From positions 1 through 64,000 of the forward strand of contig JAFGQI010000057.1 of NCBI GenBank assembly GCA_016935755.1: a stretch of DNA of 64,000 nt, written 5' to 3'. Of this stretch, positions 8,050 to 17,353 are shown one piece after another. The notes under the pieces are model-generated. The model made no database searches, was not told where the DNA came from, and was given only the letters and a program-made list of their open reading frames with translations. The stretch's first letter is position 1, and each line of letters begins with the position of its first letter. The position numbers and the translations under genes are program-made. The DNA comes from Anaerolineales bacterium (GTDB lineage Bacteria; Chloroflexota; Anaerolineae; Anaerolineales; UBA4823).

Positions 8050-9303
8050 ATGTCCACCCCCCTCTCTCGACGCAGTTTCCTGCAGACCCTGGCTGCCCTG
8101 CCGGCCAGCCGCCTGGCCTCCCGGCTGTCTTTCACCACCAGCCGCGCCTCCCCTGCTGGCGATACACTGGTGGTGGTATTCCTGCGCGGCGCGGCAGATG
8201 GGCTGAACCTGGCGCCGCCCTACGGTGAGCCTGACTACTACAACCTGCGCCCCACCCTGGGCATCCCTTCTCCCGGCGACCCCCAGGCCAGCCCGGCGGA
8301 GCGGGCCATCGACCTGGATGGCTTCTTCGGCCTGCACCCGGCCCTGGCGCCGCTGCTGCTCGCCTGGCAGGATCAGCGCCTGGCGATCGTGCAGGCCTGC
8401 GGCGCGCCGGACGAATCGCGCAGCCATTTCAAGGCCCAGGAACTGATGGAGCGCGGCGTGAGCGATGAGAGCGGTCCGGCTTCCGGCTGGCTGGGGCGCC
8501 ACCTGGCCTCGCTGGACACCGGCAGCGCCTCCCCCTTGCGCGCCCTGGCGCTGGGCGAACGGCCGCCGCGCTCGCTGAGCGGAGGAATCCCCGTCGCCGC
8601 CCTGCATTCGATCACCGATTTCCATTATTTAGGCGATTCGCAGTCGCTGGCTCAGCTGCGCGCTGCCCTCGCTGCGCTGTACACAGGCCCTGGCGCTCTG
8701 TGCCAGCTCGGGCGGGATACGCTCGATCTACTGCACACGCTGCAGGGCCTCGACCCGGCCAGCTACCAGCCGGAGACCAGCCTGGTTTACCCGGATACCC
8801 GCTTCGGGCAGGGCTTGAAGCAGATCGCCATGCTGATCAAAACCGAGGCCGGTCTGGAGACGGCGGCCATCGACCTGGATGGCTGGGACACCCATTTCGC
8901 TCAGGGCAGCGTCAGTGGTGTGTTTGCCCGTCTGGCCGGCGAGCTGGCGGCAGGGCTGGCGGCTTTCTACGCCGATCTGCACCGGCAGATGAGCCGCCTG
9001 AGCATCGTGGTGATGAGCGAATTCGGGCGGCGCGCCCGGGAGAACGGCAGCCTGGGCACCGATCACGGGCACGGCGGGGTGATGCTGGTGATGGGCGGCG
9101 GCGTGCTGGGGGGCAAGGTGTACGGGGATTGGCCGGGGCTGGGCCAGGGCCAGCTGGTCGGACCGGGCGATCTGGCTGTGACCACCGACTACCGGGATGT
9201 GCTGGCTGAGCTGTGCGCCAAACGGCTGAACAACCCGGCGGTCAGCGAAATCTTCCCCGCTTACCAGCCAACCTTCCCAGGGATATTCGTCTCTGGAGGG
9301 TAA
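8050..9303 (+). CDS. DUF1501 family protein with Tat signal
   Basis: 417 aa from the ATG at 8050, chosen because GGAG lies seven bases upstream and it places LSRRSFLQTLAAL at the N-terminus as a twin-arginine signal; an ATG nine codons earlier overlaps the DUF1800 stop. The family signatures VVFLRGAADGLN, SEFGRRARENGS, GTDHGHGG and GGGVLGGKVYGDWPGL are present. The DUF1501 fold resembles alkaline-phosphatase/sulfatase proteins, but no activity has been assigned. It forms the usual pair with the preceding DUF1800 gene, 17 bases apart. Confidence 0.88.
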   Translation: MSTPLSRRSFLQTLAALPASRLASRLSFTTSRASPAGDTLVVVFLRGAADGLNLAPPYGEPDYYNLRPTLGIPSPGDPQASPAERAIDLDGFFGLHPALAPLLLAWQDQRLAIVQACGAPDESRSHFKAQELMERGVSDESGPASGWLGRHLASLDTGSASPLRALALGERPPRSLSGGIPVAALHSITDFHYLGDSQSLAQLRAALAALYTGPGALCQLGRDTLDLLHTLQGLDPASYQPETSLVYPDTRFGQGLKQIAMLIKTEAGLETAAIDLDGWDTHFAQGSVSGVFARLAGELAAGLAAFYADLHRQMSRLSIVVMSEFGRRARENGSLGTDHGHGGVMLVMGGGVLGGKVYGDWPGLGQGQLVGPGDLAVTTDYRDVLAELCAKRLNNPAVSEIFPAYQPTFPGIFVSGG

Positions 9304-9312
9304 ACACATGGC

Positions 9313-9477
9313 GCATTGCACATCACACGTGCATTGCATCTGCTGTTGGAGGCCTACCCCAGGAGCAATGCACCTCTCAGGTGCAATGCTCCTCCCACAC
9401 GTGCAATGCTCCTCTACCAGATTTCAACCCAAGGGGGGCATTGGCGAACGTGGGACAAATTCCCCCTCATTGGCGAC
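9313..9477. repeat. Cluster of GCAATGC/GCATTGC repeats between convergent genes
   Basis: Five copies of the core GCAATGC or its complement lie within 100 bases, in both orientations. GTGCAATGCTCCTC is repeated exactly 20 bases apart (9381 and 9401). Bases 9362-9374 and 9380-9392 form a 13-bp hairpin with one mismatch. CATTGGCGA is repeated at 9439 and 9469. The stretch separates two convergent genes and may be a terminator region or the remnant of a small repeat element. Confidence 0.6.
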
Positions 9478-9494
9478 CAAAGGATTTTATAGAG

Positions 9495-10322
9495 TCATCC
9501 TAAAACCCCTTGTTCCGGCATAAGGATGTCGGTAACGCCGGACCCGTGTCGGAACATCGTGCGCCGGTTCAGCCAGACTATGATGACGGCAGCGGTGATC
9601 AGCAAGAGGTTGTCCCAGGGCTGGGCGTCGGGCCAAATGGGGTTATTCAGCTGGAAGTGAACCAAGACGGCGGTCAGGAGGCTGCCGCGAGAATCATTGA
9701 ACAACGCTGTCAGAATGACGGAAACGGCGGTGGTGCCAGCAAAGTAGGGGGCGAATGACCAAGCGCTCTGGGGAGTTCCGCCAATCAGGAAAGCGGGGGT
9801 ATGCCAAACTGACCAAATGATGCCGAGGATCAGGCCAGCCCAAAATGGAGCGAACTTGCGCTGCAGCAGAGGCAGGGCAAGCCCACGCCACCCAAACTCC
9901 TCGATGGGGCCGAGAAACAAGGTCAGCGCCAGGGCCGGAAGCACCTGGTACCAGGGGGAGAAGGGAAACGGGGCGTTAATCGCACCTTTCACCGCAGCCC
10001 CGGCGTACATGATTGCGGGAATGCCCAGGATGATGAACAACCACCACCACCGGGAGACACGCCACAAGGTCAGTCGCCGAAAGAAGCTGACAAGGCCTTT
10101 AAATCCATACTGTCGCCAAACCAAGAACGCGCTGGCAAAGCCGGGCGAATACACAGCCAGGATGAATAGCGGGTTGCTGATACTAAGCTCGCCAAAGACA
10201 GCAACGATCTGGTCAGTGAACAGAACGAAGATGATTGCCAGCCCCCAGGTCAGACCGAAGGTTATCGCCAGGAAAGGAATAAGTGTTTTGGTTGTCATAT
10301 TGGATTGAGAAGACCTTGTCAT
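9495..10322 (-). CDS. CPBP family intramembrane metalloprotease (CAAX protease-like)
   Basis: 275 aa, with about eight membrane segments. The ABI/CPBP signatures are visible: EEFGWRG (two glutamates and arginine), IWSVWHTPAF and VLVHFQLN, giving the glutamate/histidine set of Rce1-like proteases. The ATG at 10322 overlaps the upstream stop as ATGA, with GGAG eight bases ahead; a second ATG at 10298 would remove eight residues. It is the last gene of the LacI-GH94 operon. Its substrate is unknown and no functional link to sugar use is evident. Confidence 0.85.
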   Translation of the reverse strand: MTRSSQSNMTTKTLIPFLAITFGLTWGLAIIFVLFTDQIVAVFGELSISNPLFILAVYSPGFASAFLVWRQYGFKGLVSFFRRLTLWRVSRWWWLFIILGIPAIMYAGAAVKGAINAPFPFSPWYQVLPALALTLFLGPIEEFGWRGLALPLLQRKFAPFWAGLILGIIWSVWHTPAFLIGGTPQSAWSFAPYFAGTTAVSVILTALFNDSRGSLLTAVLVHFQLNNPIWPDAQPWDNLLLITAAVIIVWLNRRTMFRHGSGVTDILMPEQGVLG

Positions 10323-11206
10323 AACTCCAGCTCCATAATTTTGGCGTGGGCTTCCTCCAACGTAGCGGGCATAGCGCCGGTGTGGTGCAGGCTCCAGATC
10401 TCGCGGTGCTGCACTTTCTCCCCCGGCTCCAGCCGCTCCAGCGGGCCGAGCGTCTCCAGCTCGACAAACTGGTGATCGGAGAACACCTCCACATTGCTGC
10501 CGAAATCGGGATGCAGCCCCTGCAGGCGCGGGATGAAGCGCTTGCAGAAGAACCACTGTTGATAGAAATAGCCGAACCAGCCGTGGCGGTTGAAATAGCC
10601 GATCTTGAACTGGCTGTCGCGCGGCTGCGCTAACACCTGGATATAGGCCTCGCCCAGCTTCAGGCGCGGGTCGTCCCAGCGCGTGTAGGGCCACAACACC
10701 AGGTGGCGGTTGGCCTGCAGGCCGCCCTGGTCAAGCTTGCCTTCCTGCTGCGGCAGAACCACCAACCCGCCCAGTTGCAGTTGAGTGATGGCCCAGGGCG
10801 CCAATTCCACCGGCCACAGATTCTGGTTGGTTAAAATATGGGTCAGCACCACCTGCGGATGGCCCGGGCTGACCTCCACCCGGATCTCTTTCTGGATGCC
10901 GGTCTGCTTCTCCACCGGCTGCACCAGCGAGACCCCGTTGGGGATCTGCTCGATCAGGATGGGGTCGTCATCTGGCACGTAGGTGCGCTGGGCCGTCTCA
11001 GGGGCGTGCCACAGACGGTGCCCGCCGCGCACCGAATAAAAGCCGTTCACCGTCTGCCAGCCGAACTGCGGCACTTCCGCCAGCAGGTTGATTTCCTCGC
11101 CCCTGGGCGCCAGGCGGATGATGCGCGGCCCCAGGCTGGACAGGTACTCCAGACGGAAGAATGGATTGCTCAGCTCGCCCGTTGGCAGACCGTAATATTC
11201 ACCCAT
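10319..11206 (-). CDS. Galactose-mutarotase-fold protein (DUF4380-like)
   Basis: 295 aa, no signal peptide. The beta-rich sequence with LEYLSSLGPRIIRLAP, GGHRLWHAPE, LTNQNLWPVELAPW and a late RHGWFGYF segment resembles DUF4380/aldose-1-epimerase-like proteins. The match is by overall pattern, so the family call is tentative. AGGTG precedes the ATG by about seven bases. It lies 20 bases downstream of a GH94 gene and is probably cotranscribed. Interconverting or sensing sugar anomers would suit a phosphorolytic pathway, but this is only inferred. Confidence 0.65.
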   Translation of the reverse strand: MGEYYGLPTGELSNPFFRLEYLSSLGPRIIRLAPRGEEINLLAEVPQFGWQTVNGFYSVRGGHRLWHAPETAQRTYVPDDDPILIEQIPNGVSLVQPVEKQTGIQKEIRVEVSPGHPQVVLTHILTNQNLWPVELAPWAITQLQLGGLVVLPQQEGKLDQGGLQANRHLVLWPYTRWDDPRLKLGEAYIQVLAQPRDSQFKIGYFNRHGWFGYFYQQWFFCKRFIPRLQGLHPDFGSNVEVFSDHQFVELETLGPLERLEPGEKVQHREIWSLHHTGAMPATLEEAHAKIMELEL

Positions 11207-11226
11207 CAGCTATCACCTCTCATCCG

Positions 11227-13638
11227 TTATCCCAGGGTCACTTCCACCTGGTGCGTCTTCTCGTCAGCATAAATCGGGATCAGCGCCCCCACCAGAATCC
11301 GCCCATCCACCGACACCTGGCGCACGCCCTTGCAGACATGCTTCGGATTGCGCACGCTGATCTCGTAGCGCGCCGAGCGGAACGTGCGCTCCACCGAGAA
11401 ACCGTCCCAGGCGCGCGGGATACAGGGATCAATCACCAGGCCCTGGTAAGCCGGGCGGATGCCCAGAATGTACTGCGTGGCGGCCTGGTAAGCCCAGGAG
11501 GCCGTGCCGGTCAGCCAGCTGTTGCGCGCCAGCCCAAACTGCGGATGCTCATCGCCCAGCACATTCTGTGGGTAGACGTACGGCTCGCTCTCGTATTCGT
11601 CAATGCGCTCGTTCTGCGCCGCCGGGTTGATCTGGTGGTAATACTCGTAAGCCCGGTCGCCGTTGCCCAGCATCGTCTCGGCGATGATCACCCAGGGATT
11701 GGCATGCAGGAAGATGCCGCCGTTCTCTTTTGCACCCGGCGGATAGGTGGTGATGCCGCCGCGGGCCGGGTCAAAGCCATTGAAGCCCGGCGTGCTCAGC
11801 TTGATCCCGTGGCGGGTGTTGAGGTGCCGGTAGACCGAGTCCAGCGCCTTGCGCGCCTTCTCCGGGCTGGCATAGCCGGAAATGACCGGCCAGGACTGCC
11901 CGTTGGTGTAGATCTGGCCAAAGGTGTTGGTGCGCGAGCCCAGCGGGCTGCCATCGGCGTCAAAATAGCGCAGATACCATTCACCATCCCAGGCGTGAGC
12001 GTTCACCCGCTGGTGCATCTCCTCATACCACAGCCGATACTGATCCACCACCAGGCTCTGCCCCAGGTAGCTCATCAGCTCGATCATCTCCTGCAGGGCC
12101 TTGCCATATAGATTGGCGGTAAACAGGGACTCGGCGCCCCGCTCCAGGTTGACCGTGTCGTTCCAGTCGGCAAAACCGAGCAGCGGCAGCCCATGCTCGC
12201 CCACATCCTGGTAGGTGAAAGCCAATGCTCGCCGCAGGTGATCCAGCGCCGTTCCAGTGCGCAGAGGGCGCCCGGCTTTATCCTTATCGTAGTAGGCAAT
12301 CATCTCGTCCAGGAAGGCAAAGTCGCCTGTCTCTTTGAGGTAGGCGCAGGCGGCCAGGACAATCCACAGGTGGTCGTCGCTGTAATAATGCGGCCGGTCT
12401 TCCCGCTCCAGGGCGTCGCCCTCGCTGGCGACCAGCGAAAGCGGGTTGTACTGGTGGTAGGCCGAGCCGTTCTCGCGCTGGATGCCCATCAGGCTGCGCA
12501 GCAGGGCCTTGCCCTCGGCGGATGCCTGGCACATGATGCCCATCACGTCCTGCGAGGAGTCACGGCAGCCGATGCCGCGCGCCCCATAGCCCAGCTGGTA
12601 CAGCGACAGGTAGCGCGACCAGTTCTTGGTGATGTAACACTGGCGCGGGTTGTGCACGTTGAGCATGCGGTTCATCATCACATCTGGGGTGTTCACCGTG
12701 AAGCGGGAGAGATATTCGTCCCAGAAACGCCCGATGTCGGCCAAGGCCTGGTCAACCTGCTCCGGCTGGCGGTACTTCTCGATGGCGGGGGCAGCGGACT
12801 CCAGGCTCTCAGCCTGTCCCAGCTGGATAATCAGCCGCACCGTCTCGCCGGGCTGGATTTCGCCCAGATGGTGCAGCAGGGCGGCGATGTTATCCCCGCG
12901 ATTGGCCTGCGAGTTGCTCAGCTCCTCCTGCTGCAAACTTGCCGGATGGGCAAAACCGGCATACTCGTTTCCGCCCAGGAAGAGCTTGCGGTCGCTGTCG
13001 TAGGAGGAGACCGGCAGGTTGGAGGTGAAGTAGTTGACCCGCATATCCTTGAACATGAAGGGATACTGCACCAGCACCACCCGGCCATCTGGCTGGCTGA
13101 CAGCCCGGCTCTGCATGGTCTGCGGCACCCAATCGGCGTTGGTCAGCTGCTTGAGCGCATCCGGATGGGTATATTCCACCAGCGGGATGGCATCCACACA
13201 GACCGGGCTCTTGCCCAGGTTGGTGACACGGATGTCGCGGATTTCGCAGTCGGCGTTGGTGGGGACAAAGATGGTCGCCTCGCAGCGCAGACCGTAATAT
13301 TCGGAGACGATGCGGGTGAACCCCAGCCCGACCTGGCATTCGTAATGGTCATAGGCTTCCAGGCCAGGCACAAAGAAGGGTGAGAAAACCTTCCAGTCCT
13401 GCCCCTGGCGAATGCGCAGGTAGAGCGTCTCGCCCTTGAAATCGGAGGCGGGCATCTGCGAGATGTACTTGGTGATGCGGTTCAGGGCGGGGTCGTTCTT
13501 GCACAGCAGTGCCCCGCCGGTGTGATCCACAAAACCACCGAAGGACAGCGTGCCGATGTAATTTATCCACTTCACCGGGGTGAGCGGATTGGTAATCACA
13601 TAGCTGCGGTTTTCGTCATCAAAATAACCGTAGTTCAT
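11227..13638 (-). CDS. GH94 glycoside phosphorylase, paralogue of unknown acceptor specificity
   Basis: 803 aa, the usual size of cellobiose phosphorylase-type enzymes. The start NYGYFDDENRSYVIT aligns with that family; GCRDSSQDVMG lines the active site, FADWNDTVN near residue 490 supplies the catalytic aspartate, and IPRAWDGFSVER is a late conserved block. It splits a beta-glycosidic disaccharide with phosphate to a sugar-1-phosphate. It is clearly diverged from the gene upstream, so it may act on another disaccharide (laminaribiose, chitobiose or cellobionate types exist in GH94). The ATG at 13638 has GAGGTGG upstream. No signal peptide: cytoplasmic. Confidence 0.9.
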   Translation of the reverse strand: MNYGYFDDENRSYVITNPLTPVKWINYIGTLSFGGFVDHTGGALLCKNDPALNRITKYISQMPASDFKGETLYLRIRQGQDWKVFSPFFVPGLEAYDHYECQVGLGFTRIVSEYYGLRCEATIFVPTNADCEIRDIRVTNLGKSPVCVDAIPLVEYTHPDALKQLTNADWVPQTMQSRAVSQPDGRVVLVQYPFMFKDMRVNYFTSNLPVSSYDSDRKLFLGGNEYAGFAHPASLQQEELSNSQANRGDNIAALLHHLGEIQPGETVRLIIQLGQAESLESAAPAIEKYRQPEQVDQALADIGRFWDEYLSRFTVNTPDVMMNRMLNVHNPRQCYITKNWSRYLSLYQLGYGARGIGCRDSSQDVMGIMCQASAEGKALLRSLMGIQRENGSAYHQYNPLSLVASEGDALEREDRPHYYSDDHLWIVLAACAYLKETGDFAFLDEMIAYYDKDKAGRPLRTGTALDHLRRALAFTYQDVGEHGLPLLGFADWNDTVNLERGAESLFTANLYGKALQEMIELMSYLGQSLVVDQYRLWYEEMHQRVNAHAWDGEWYLRYFDADGSPLGSRTNTFGQIYTNGQSWPVISGYASPEKARKALDSVYRHLNTRHGIKLSTPGFNGFDPARGGITTYPPGAKENGGIFLHANPWVIIAETMLGNGDRAYEYYHQINPAAQNERIDEYESEPYVYPQNVLGDEHPQFGLARNSWLTGTASWAYQAATQYILGIRPAYQGLVIDPCIPRAWDGFSVERTFRSARYEISVRNPKHVCKGVRQVSVDGRILVGALIPIYADEKTHQVEVTLG

Positions 13639-13684
13639 CAAACCACCTCGGTCATCGAGTTTTTCGCCGGCTGGTTGAGCCTGC

Positions 13685-16129
13685 TCATGACAGGGTCGCT
13701 TCCACCTGCACGACCGGCCCCTGGACGGCGGAGATCGGGATCACACACCCTTCCAGCGGCTGTCCGTTGACTTTCAAAGAAATCGAACTGCCCGGCCCGG
13801 CGCGCCGCACGCTGATCTGGTACTCCGCGCCGCGGAAGCGCCGCCGGGCGCTGAACCCATCCCAGCCAGACGGGATCACCGGCCTGATCTGCAGACCATC
13901 GTAATCCGGGCGGATGCCCAAAATCCACTGCGTGATGGCGACATAATTATACGCCGCCGTGCCAGAAAGCCAGGAGTTCTTCGCCTCGCCGTGGGTGGGG
14001 GCGTCTTTGCCCGCGATCATCTGAGCATACACATATGGCTCGCAGCGGTGCACCTGGCTGAGCTCCTCCCGCGCAGAAGGATTGATGCGCAGGTAGTAAT
14101 CATACGCCTGATCACCGTGATCGAGAAGGGTTTCGGCGATCATAATCCAGGGATTGGTGTGGCAGAAAATACCGGCGTTCTCCTTATAGCCGGGCGGATA
14201 AGAGGAGATTTCGCCCAGGTTCAGATAGTAGCGCGAATAGGCGGGCTGCTGCAGAACGATGCCATGCGGGGTCGCCAGGCGGTTATGCACAGCCTCCAGG
14301 GCGCTGAGGGCCTTGCCATCATCCAGCCCAACCCCCGCCATGACGCACATACCCTGCGGTTCGATGAAAATCTGGCCTTCTTCGCATTCGCGCGAGCCGA
14401 TCTTGTCGCCAAAGTCATCGTAGGCGCGCAGGAACCAGCCCCCATCCCAGCCATGCTCCAGCAGTGTGGCCTGCATGCGCTCCAGCGCCGCCTGGTAGCC
14501 CGCCGCTTCCTGGTCGCGGCCAGTGCGGCTGGCGATGGCGACCATCTCCCTGGCTGCCAGGATTAACAGCCCGGCAATGAAGATCGACTCAGCCACTTTG
14601 CCATCCTTATTGGTGGTGGTTTGGAACGATTCGCCCGGCTCCGCCGAGAAGGCGTTCAGGTTCAGACAGTCGTTCCAGTCCGCCCGCCCGATAAGCGGCA
14701 GCTGGTGCGGGCCGAGCCTGTCCAGGGTGTAGCGCAGGCTGCGCTGCAGATGCTCGTACAGCGGCGCCTCGCTGCCAGGCCGCGAGTCAAACGGGGTCAG
14801 CTCATCCAGGATGCCCCAATCGCCCGTTTCCTTAACGTACGCCGCCACCCCCACCACCAGCCAGAGCGGATCATCGTTGAAATTGCTGCCCACCGTGTCG
14901 TTGCCGCGCTTGGTCAGCGGCTGGTATTGGTGATAAGCCCCGCCTGTCTCCATCTGCGTGGCTGCCAAGTCCAGGATGCGCTGGCGGGCGCGCGCTGGCA
15001 CCATATGCACAAAGCCCAGCAGGTCCTGGTTGGAATCACGGAAACCCATGCCGCGCCCGATGCCCGATTCATAGAAGGAGGCCGAGCGGGACATATTGAA
15101 GGTCACCATGCACTGGTAGGCGTTCCAGATGTTGACCATGCGGTTGGTATGCACATCCGGCGTCTCCACCGACAGGATGCCCACCAGGCCCTGCCAGTAC
15201 TCTTGCAGGGCAGCAAAAGCCGCTTCAACGTTTTCCGGGTTCAAATAGCGCTCGATCACCGGCTTCACGGTTGTCTTGTTGATGCGCTGAGAGCCGGGCG
15301 GGTCGAATTTCTGCTCGCGCCGGTTTTCATGATATCCCAATAAGTAAATGATGCGCCGGGTTTCCCCGCTCTGCAAGCTCAGACGGACATGGTGGCAGCC
15401 CACCGGCGACCAGCCGTGGGCGATCGAGTTCGAGCAAGCGCCTCGTTCCACTGCCAGCGGGTTGGAGAAGCCCCGGTAGGGGCCTAAAAAGCTTTCGCGC
15501 TGGGTGTCGAAGCCCGCCAGGACCTGCGAACAGGCGAAGTAGGCGAAATGATCCCGCCGCTCACGATACTCGGTCTTATGATAGATGATCTCATCCTCGA
15601 CCTCCACTTGCCCGGTAGAATAGTTGCGCTGAAAATTGCTGGCGTCATCCAGGGCGTCCCACAGGCAGAACTCGACCAGCGAGAAGATGGAGAGCTGGGC
15701 TGGCTCGGGGCGGTGGTTGGTCAGGGTCAACTCCCAGATTTCCAGATTCTGACCCAGGGGTACAAAATAGCGCGCCTTTGCTTCGATCTGCTGGCGGGTG
15801 GAGCAGATGACAGTGTAGCCCAGACCCTGGCGGCACTCGTAGCTGTCCAGTTCCTTGCGGGTGGGCTGCCAGGTGGGCGACCAATACTCACCGCTATGCT
15901 CATCGCGCAGATAAAAATAGCGCCCGCCCTCATCGAAAGGCACATTGTTATAGCGGTAGCGGCTGATGCGCCTCAGGCGTGCATCCTTATAGAAAGAATA
16001 ACCCCCGGCGGTGTTGGAGATCAGGCCAAAATAATCCTCGCAGCCCAGGTAGTTGATCCAGGGCAGCGGGGTATCTGGCTGGGTGATGACATATTCGCGG
16101 TGCTGATCATCAAAATAACCGTAGCGCAT
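13685..16129 (-). CDS. cbp: GH94 cellobiose phosphorylase
   Basis: 814 aa. The N-terminus ([37 protein letters not shown]) closely follows characterised cellobiose phosphorylases. [23 protein letters not shown] with the catalytic aspartate near residue 485, and [13 protein letters not shown] are intact. It would convert cellobiose and phosphate to glucose-1-phosphate and glucose in the cytoplasm. The gene starts 36 bases after the LacI stop and is followed 46 bases later by a second GH94 gene. Cellobiose specificity is inferred from similarity and from the CelR-like operators upstream. Confidence 0.9.
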   Translation of the reverse strand: MRYGYFDDQHREYVITQPDTPLPWINYLGCEDYFGLISNTAGGYSFYKDARLRRISRYRYNNVPFDEGGRYFYLRDEHSGEYWSPTWQPTRKELDSYECRQGLGYTVICSTRQQIEAKARYFVPLGQNLEIWELTLTNHRPEPAQLSIFSLVEFCLWDALDDASNFQRNYSTGQVEVEDEIIYHKTEYRERRDHFAYFACSQVLAGFDTQRESFLGPYRGFSNPLAVERGACSNSIAHGWSPVGCHHVRLSLQSGETRRIIYLLGYHENRREQKFDPPGSQRINKTTVKPVIERYLNPENVEAAFAALQEYWQGLVGILSVETPDVHTNRMVNIWNAYQCMVTFNMSRSASFYESGIGRGMGFRDSNQDLLGFVHMVPARARQRILDLAATQMETGGAYHQYQPLTKRGNDTVGSNFNDDPLWLVVGVAAYVKETGDWGILDELTPFDSRPGSEAPLYEHLQRSLRYTLDRLGPHQLPLIGRADWNDCLNLNAFSAEPGESFQTTTNKDGKVAESIFIAGLLILAAREMVAIASRTGRDQEAAGYQAALERMQATLLEHGWDGGWFLRAYDDFGDKIGSRECEEGQIFIEPQGMCVMAGVGLDDGKALSALEAVHNRLATPHGIVLQQPAYSRYYLNLGEISSYPPGYKENAGIFCHTNPWIMIAETLLDHGDQAYDYYLRINPSAREELSQVHRCEPYVYAQMIAGKDAPTHGEAKNSWLSGTAAYNYVAITQWILGIRPDYDGLQIRPVIPSGWDGFSARRRFRGAEYQISVRRAGPGSSISLKVNGQPLEGCVIPISAVQGPVVQVEATLS

Positions 16130-16165
16130 GAATGCCCTTGCCTTTCTAAATCCCTCAGGAGTCCA

Positions 16166-17173
16166 TCATCTGCTCGAACCGCAGGATTTGCGGATAATCA
16201 GTTCAGTGGGCAGAATCACCCGGCGGGGCTGATCCGTCGGATGTTCGATCAAATCAATCAGCATCTCGGTCGCGGCCGAGCCCAATTGCGGGATCGGCTG
16301 GCGCACGGTGGTGAGCGGCGGCTGCGTCCGGGAAACGATCGGTAGATCGTCAAAGCCGATCAGGGCGATATCCTCCGGTACGCGCAGGCCCACCTCCTGG
16401 ATGGCACGCAGCGCGCCCACCGCCATCATATCACTGGCGGCAAAGATCGCATCGGGCTTGTGCGGCAGCAGCCTGAGCGCCGATTGGTAGCCGCCATCTT
16501 CGGTGAAATCACCTTCCACAACCAGATGCGGGTCGACCGGCAGGCCGCGGTCTTTCAGCGCCGCCAGGTAGCCATCGCGGCGATCCAGGCCTTCGTACAG
16601 CCCGAGCGGGCCGGTGATAGTCGCCACCCTCTTGCGCCGCAGGCGCAGCAGGTAGGATACCGCTTCCCGCGCGCTGTTGATGTTATCCACATTGACATAG
16701 CAGGCGCATTCTAAATCCGGATACCTGCCGATGACGACAAATGGCAGCTTGCTGGCGTTGAGGCGGTTGACAATCTGGTCGTTGACCAGGACGGAGGTGA
16801 TCAGGATACCATCAATCAGGCCGATGCCAAGCACCTGCTGCACCATGCGGTGCTCATCCCCTGGCTCAGCCAGCCAGAGCATAACCGAATAATCGCGGGC
16901 GTTACAGGCCGAAGTGACGCCCTGCAGCAGCAGAGGAAAGAAAGGATCATGGAAAAAGCTGATGATGGCGCGCGGGATCACCAGGCCGAGCACATGCGTG
17001 CGCCCTCCTGCCAGGCTGCGGGCGGCACGGTTGGGGTGGAAATTCAACTCGCGAATCACCTCTGTCACGCGCTGGCGCGTGTCCGGGCTGACGTTAGGAT
17101 CATTATTGATTACTCTGGAGACGGTCGAACGAGAGACTTGAGCTAAGCGGGCAATTTCTTCAAGAGTGGGCAT
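16166..17173 (-). CDS. LacI-family transcriptional regulator (CelR-like)
   Basis: 335 aa. The helix-turn-helix begins at residue 1 (PTLEEIARLAQVSRSTVSRVIN) and is followed by the hinge helix NRAARSLAGG and a periplasmic-binding-protein-like sensor domain ending in TTVRQPIPQLG. It is the first gene of a unit with two GH94 phosphorylases. Its own promoter carries the palindrome TGGGAGCGCTCCCA, identical to the operator of the Thermobifida cellulose regulator CelR. Autoregulation and induction by cellobiose or a related oligosaccharide are therefore likely. Confidence 0.93.
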   Translation of the reverse strand: MPTLEEIARLAQVSRSTVSRVINNDPNVSPDTRQRVTEVIRELNFHPNRAARSLAGGRTHVLGLVIPRAIISFFHDPFFPLLLQGVTSACNARDYSVMLWLAEPGDEHRMVQQVLGIGLIDGILITSVLVNDQIVNRLNASKLPFVVIGRYPDLECACYVNVDNINSAREAVSYLLRLRRKRVATITGPLGLYEGLDRRDGYLAALKDRGLPVDPHLVVEGDFTEDGGYQSALRLLPHKPDAIFAASDMMAVGALRAIQEVGLRVPEDIALIGFDDLPIVSRTQPPLTTVRQPIPQLGSAATEMLIDLIEHPTDQPRRVILPTELIIRKSCGSSR

Positions 17174-17182
17174 GCTTCAACC

Positions 17183-17196
17183 TGAGAGCGCTCCCA
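17183..17196. promoter_or_regulatory. LacI operator 1
   Basis: TGAGAGCGCTCCCA, one mismatch from the 14-bp palindrome of operator 2. It lies in the 5' untranslated region ten bases before the lacI ATG. Its centre is 93 bp (about nine helical turns) from that of operator 2, compatible with looping or a roadblock. Confidence 0.8.
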
Positions 17197-17275
17197 ATAT
17201 CAATCTATTGAACAGGATTCTTGCTGACTTACAAACAACAATAGGCTAAAAACAGCTGATAATAAAGAACTGGCT

Positions 17276-17289
17276 TGGGAGCGCTCCCA
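17276..17289. promoter_or_regulatory. LacI operator 2
   Basis: Perfect palindrome TGGGAGCGCTCCCA. It touches the last base of the -10 box and covers the expected start site, an ideal position for repression. The sequence equals the CelR operator described in actinobacteria. Confidence 0.88.
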
Positions 17290-17317
17290 TAATACACCGG
17301 ATAGATTTACCTGTCAA
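17289..17317 (-). promoter_or_regulatory. Promoter of the lacI-GH94 operon
   Basis: TTGACA (17312-17317), a 17-base spacer and TATTAT (17289-17294): essentially consensus. The transcript would start near 17282, inside operator 2, with a leader of about 110 bases. Confidence 0.88.
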
Positions 17318-17353
17318 GAGAGGCGGCGTCATTTCAGCCATGCCCGACTGTTC

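Noticed and set aside
9313-9420. CRISPR-like array
   Set aside because: Repeats are short (7-14 bases), irregular in spacing and in both orientations; no cas genes are nearby.
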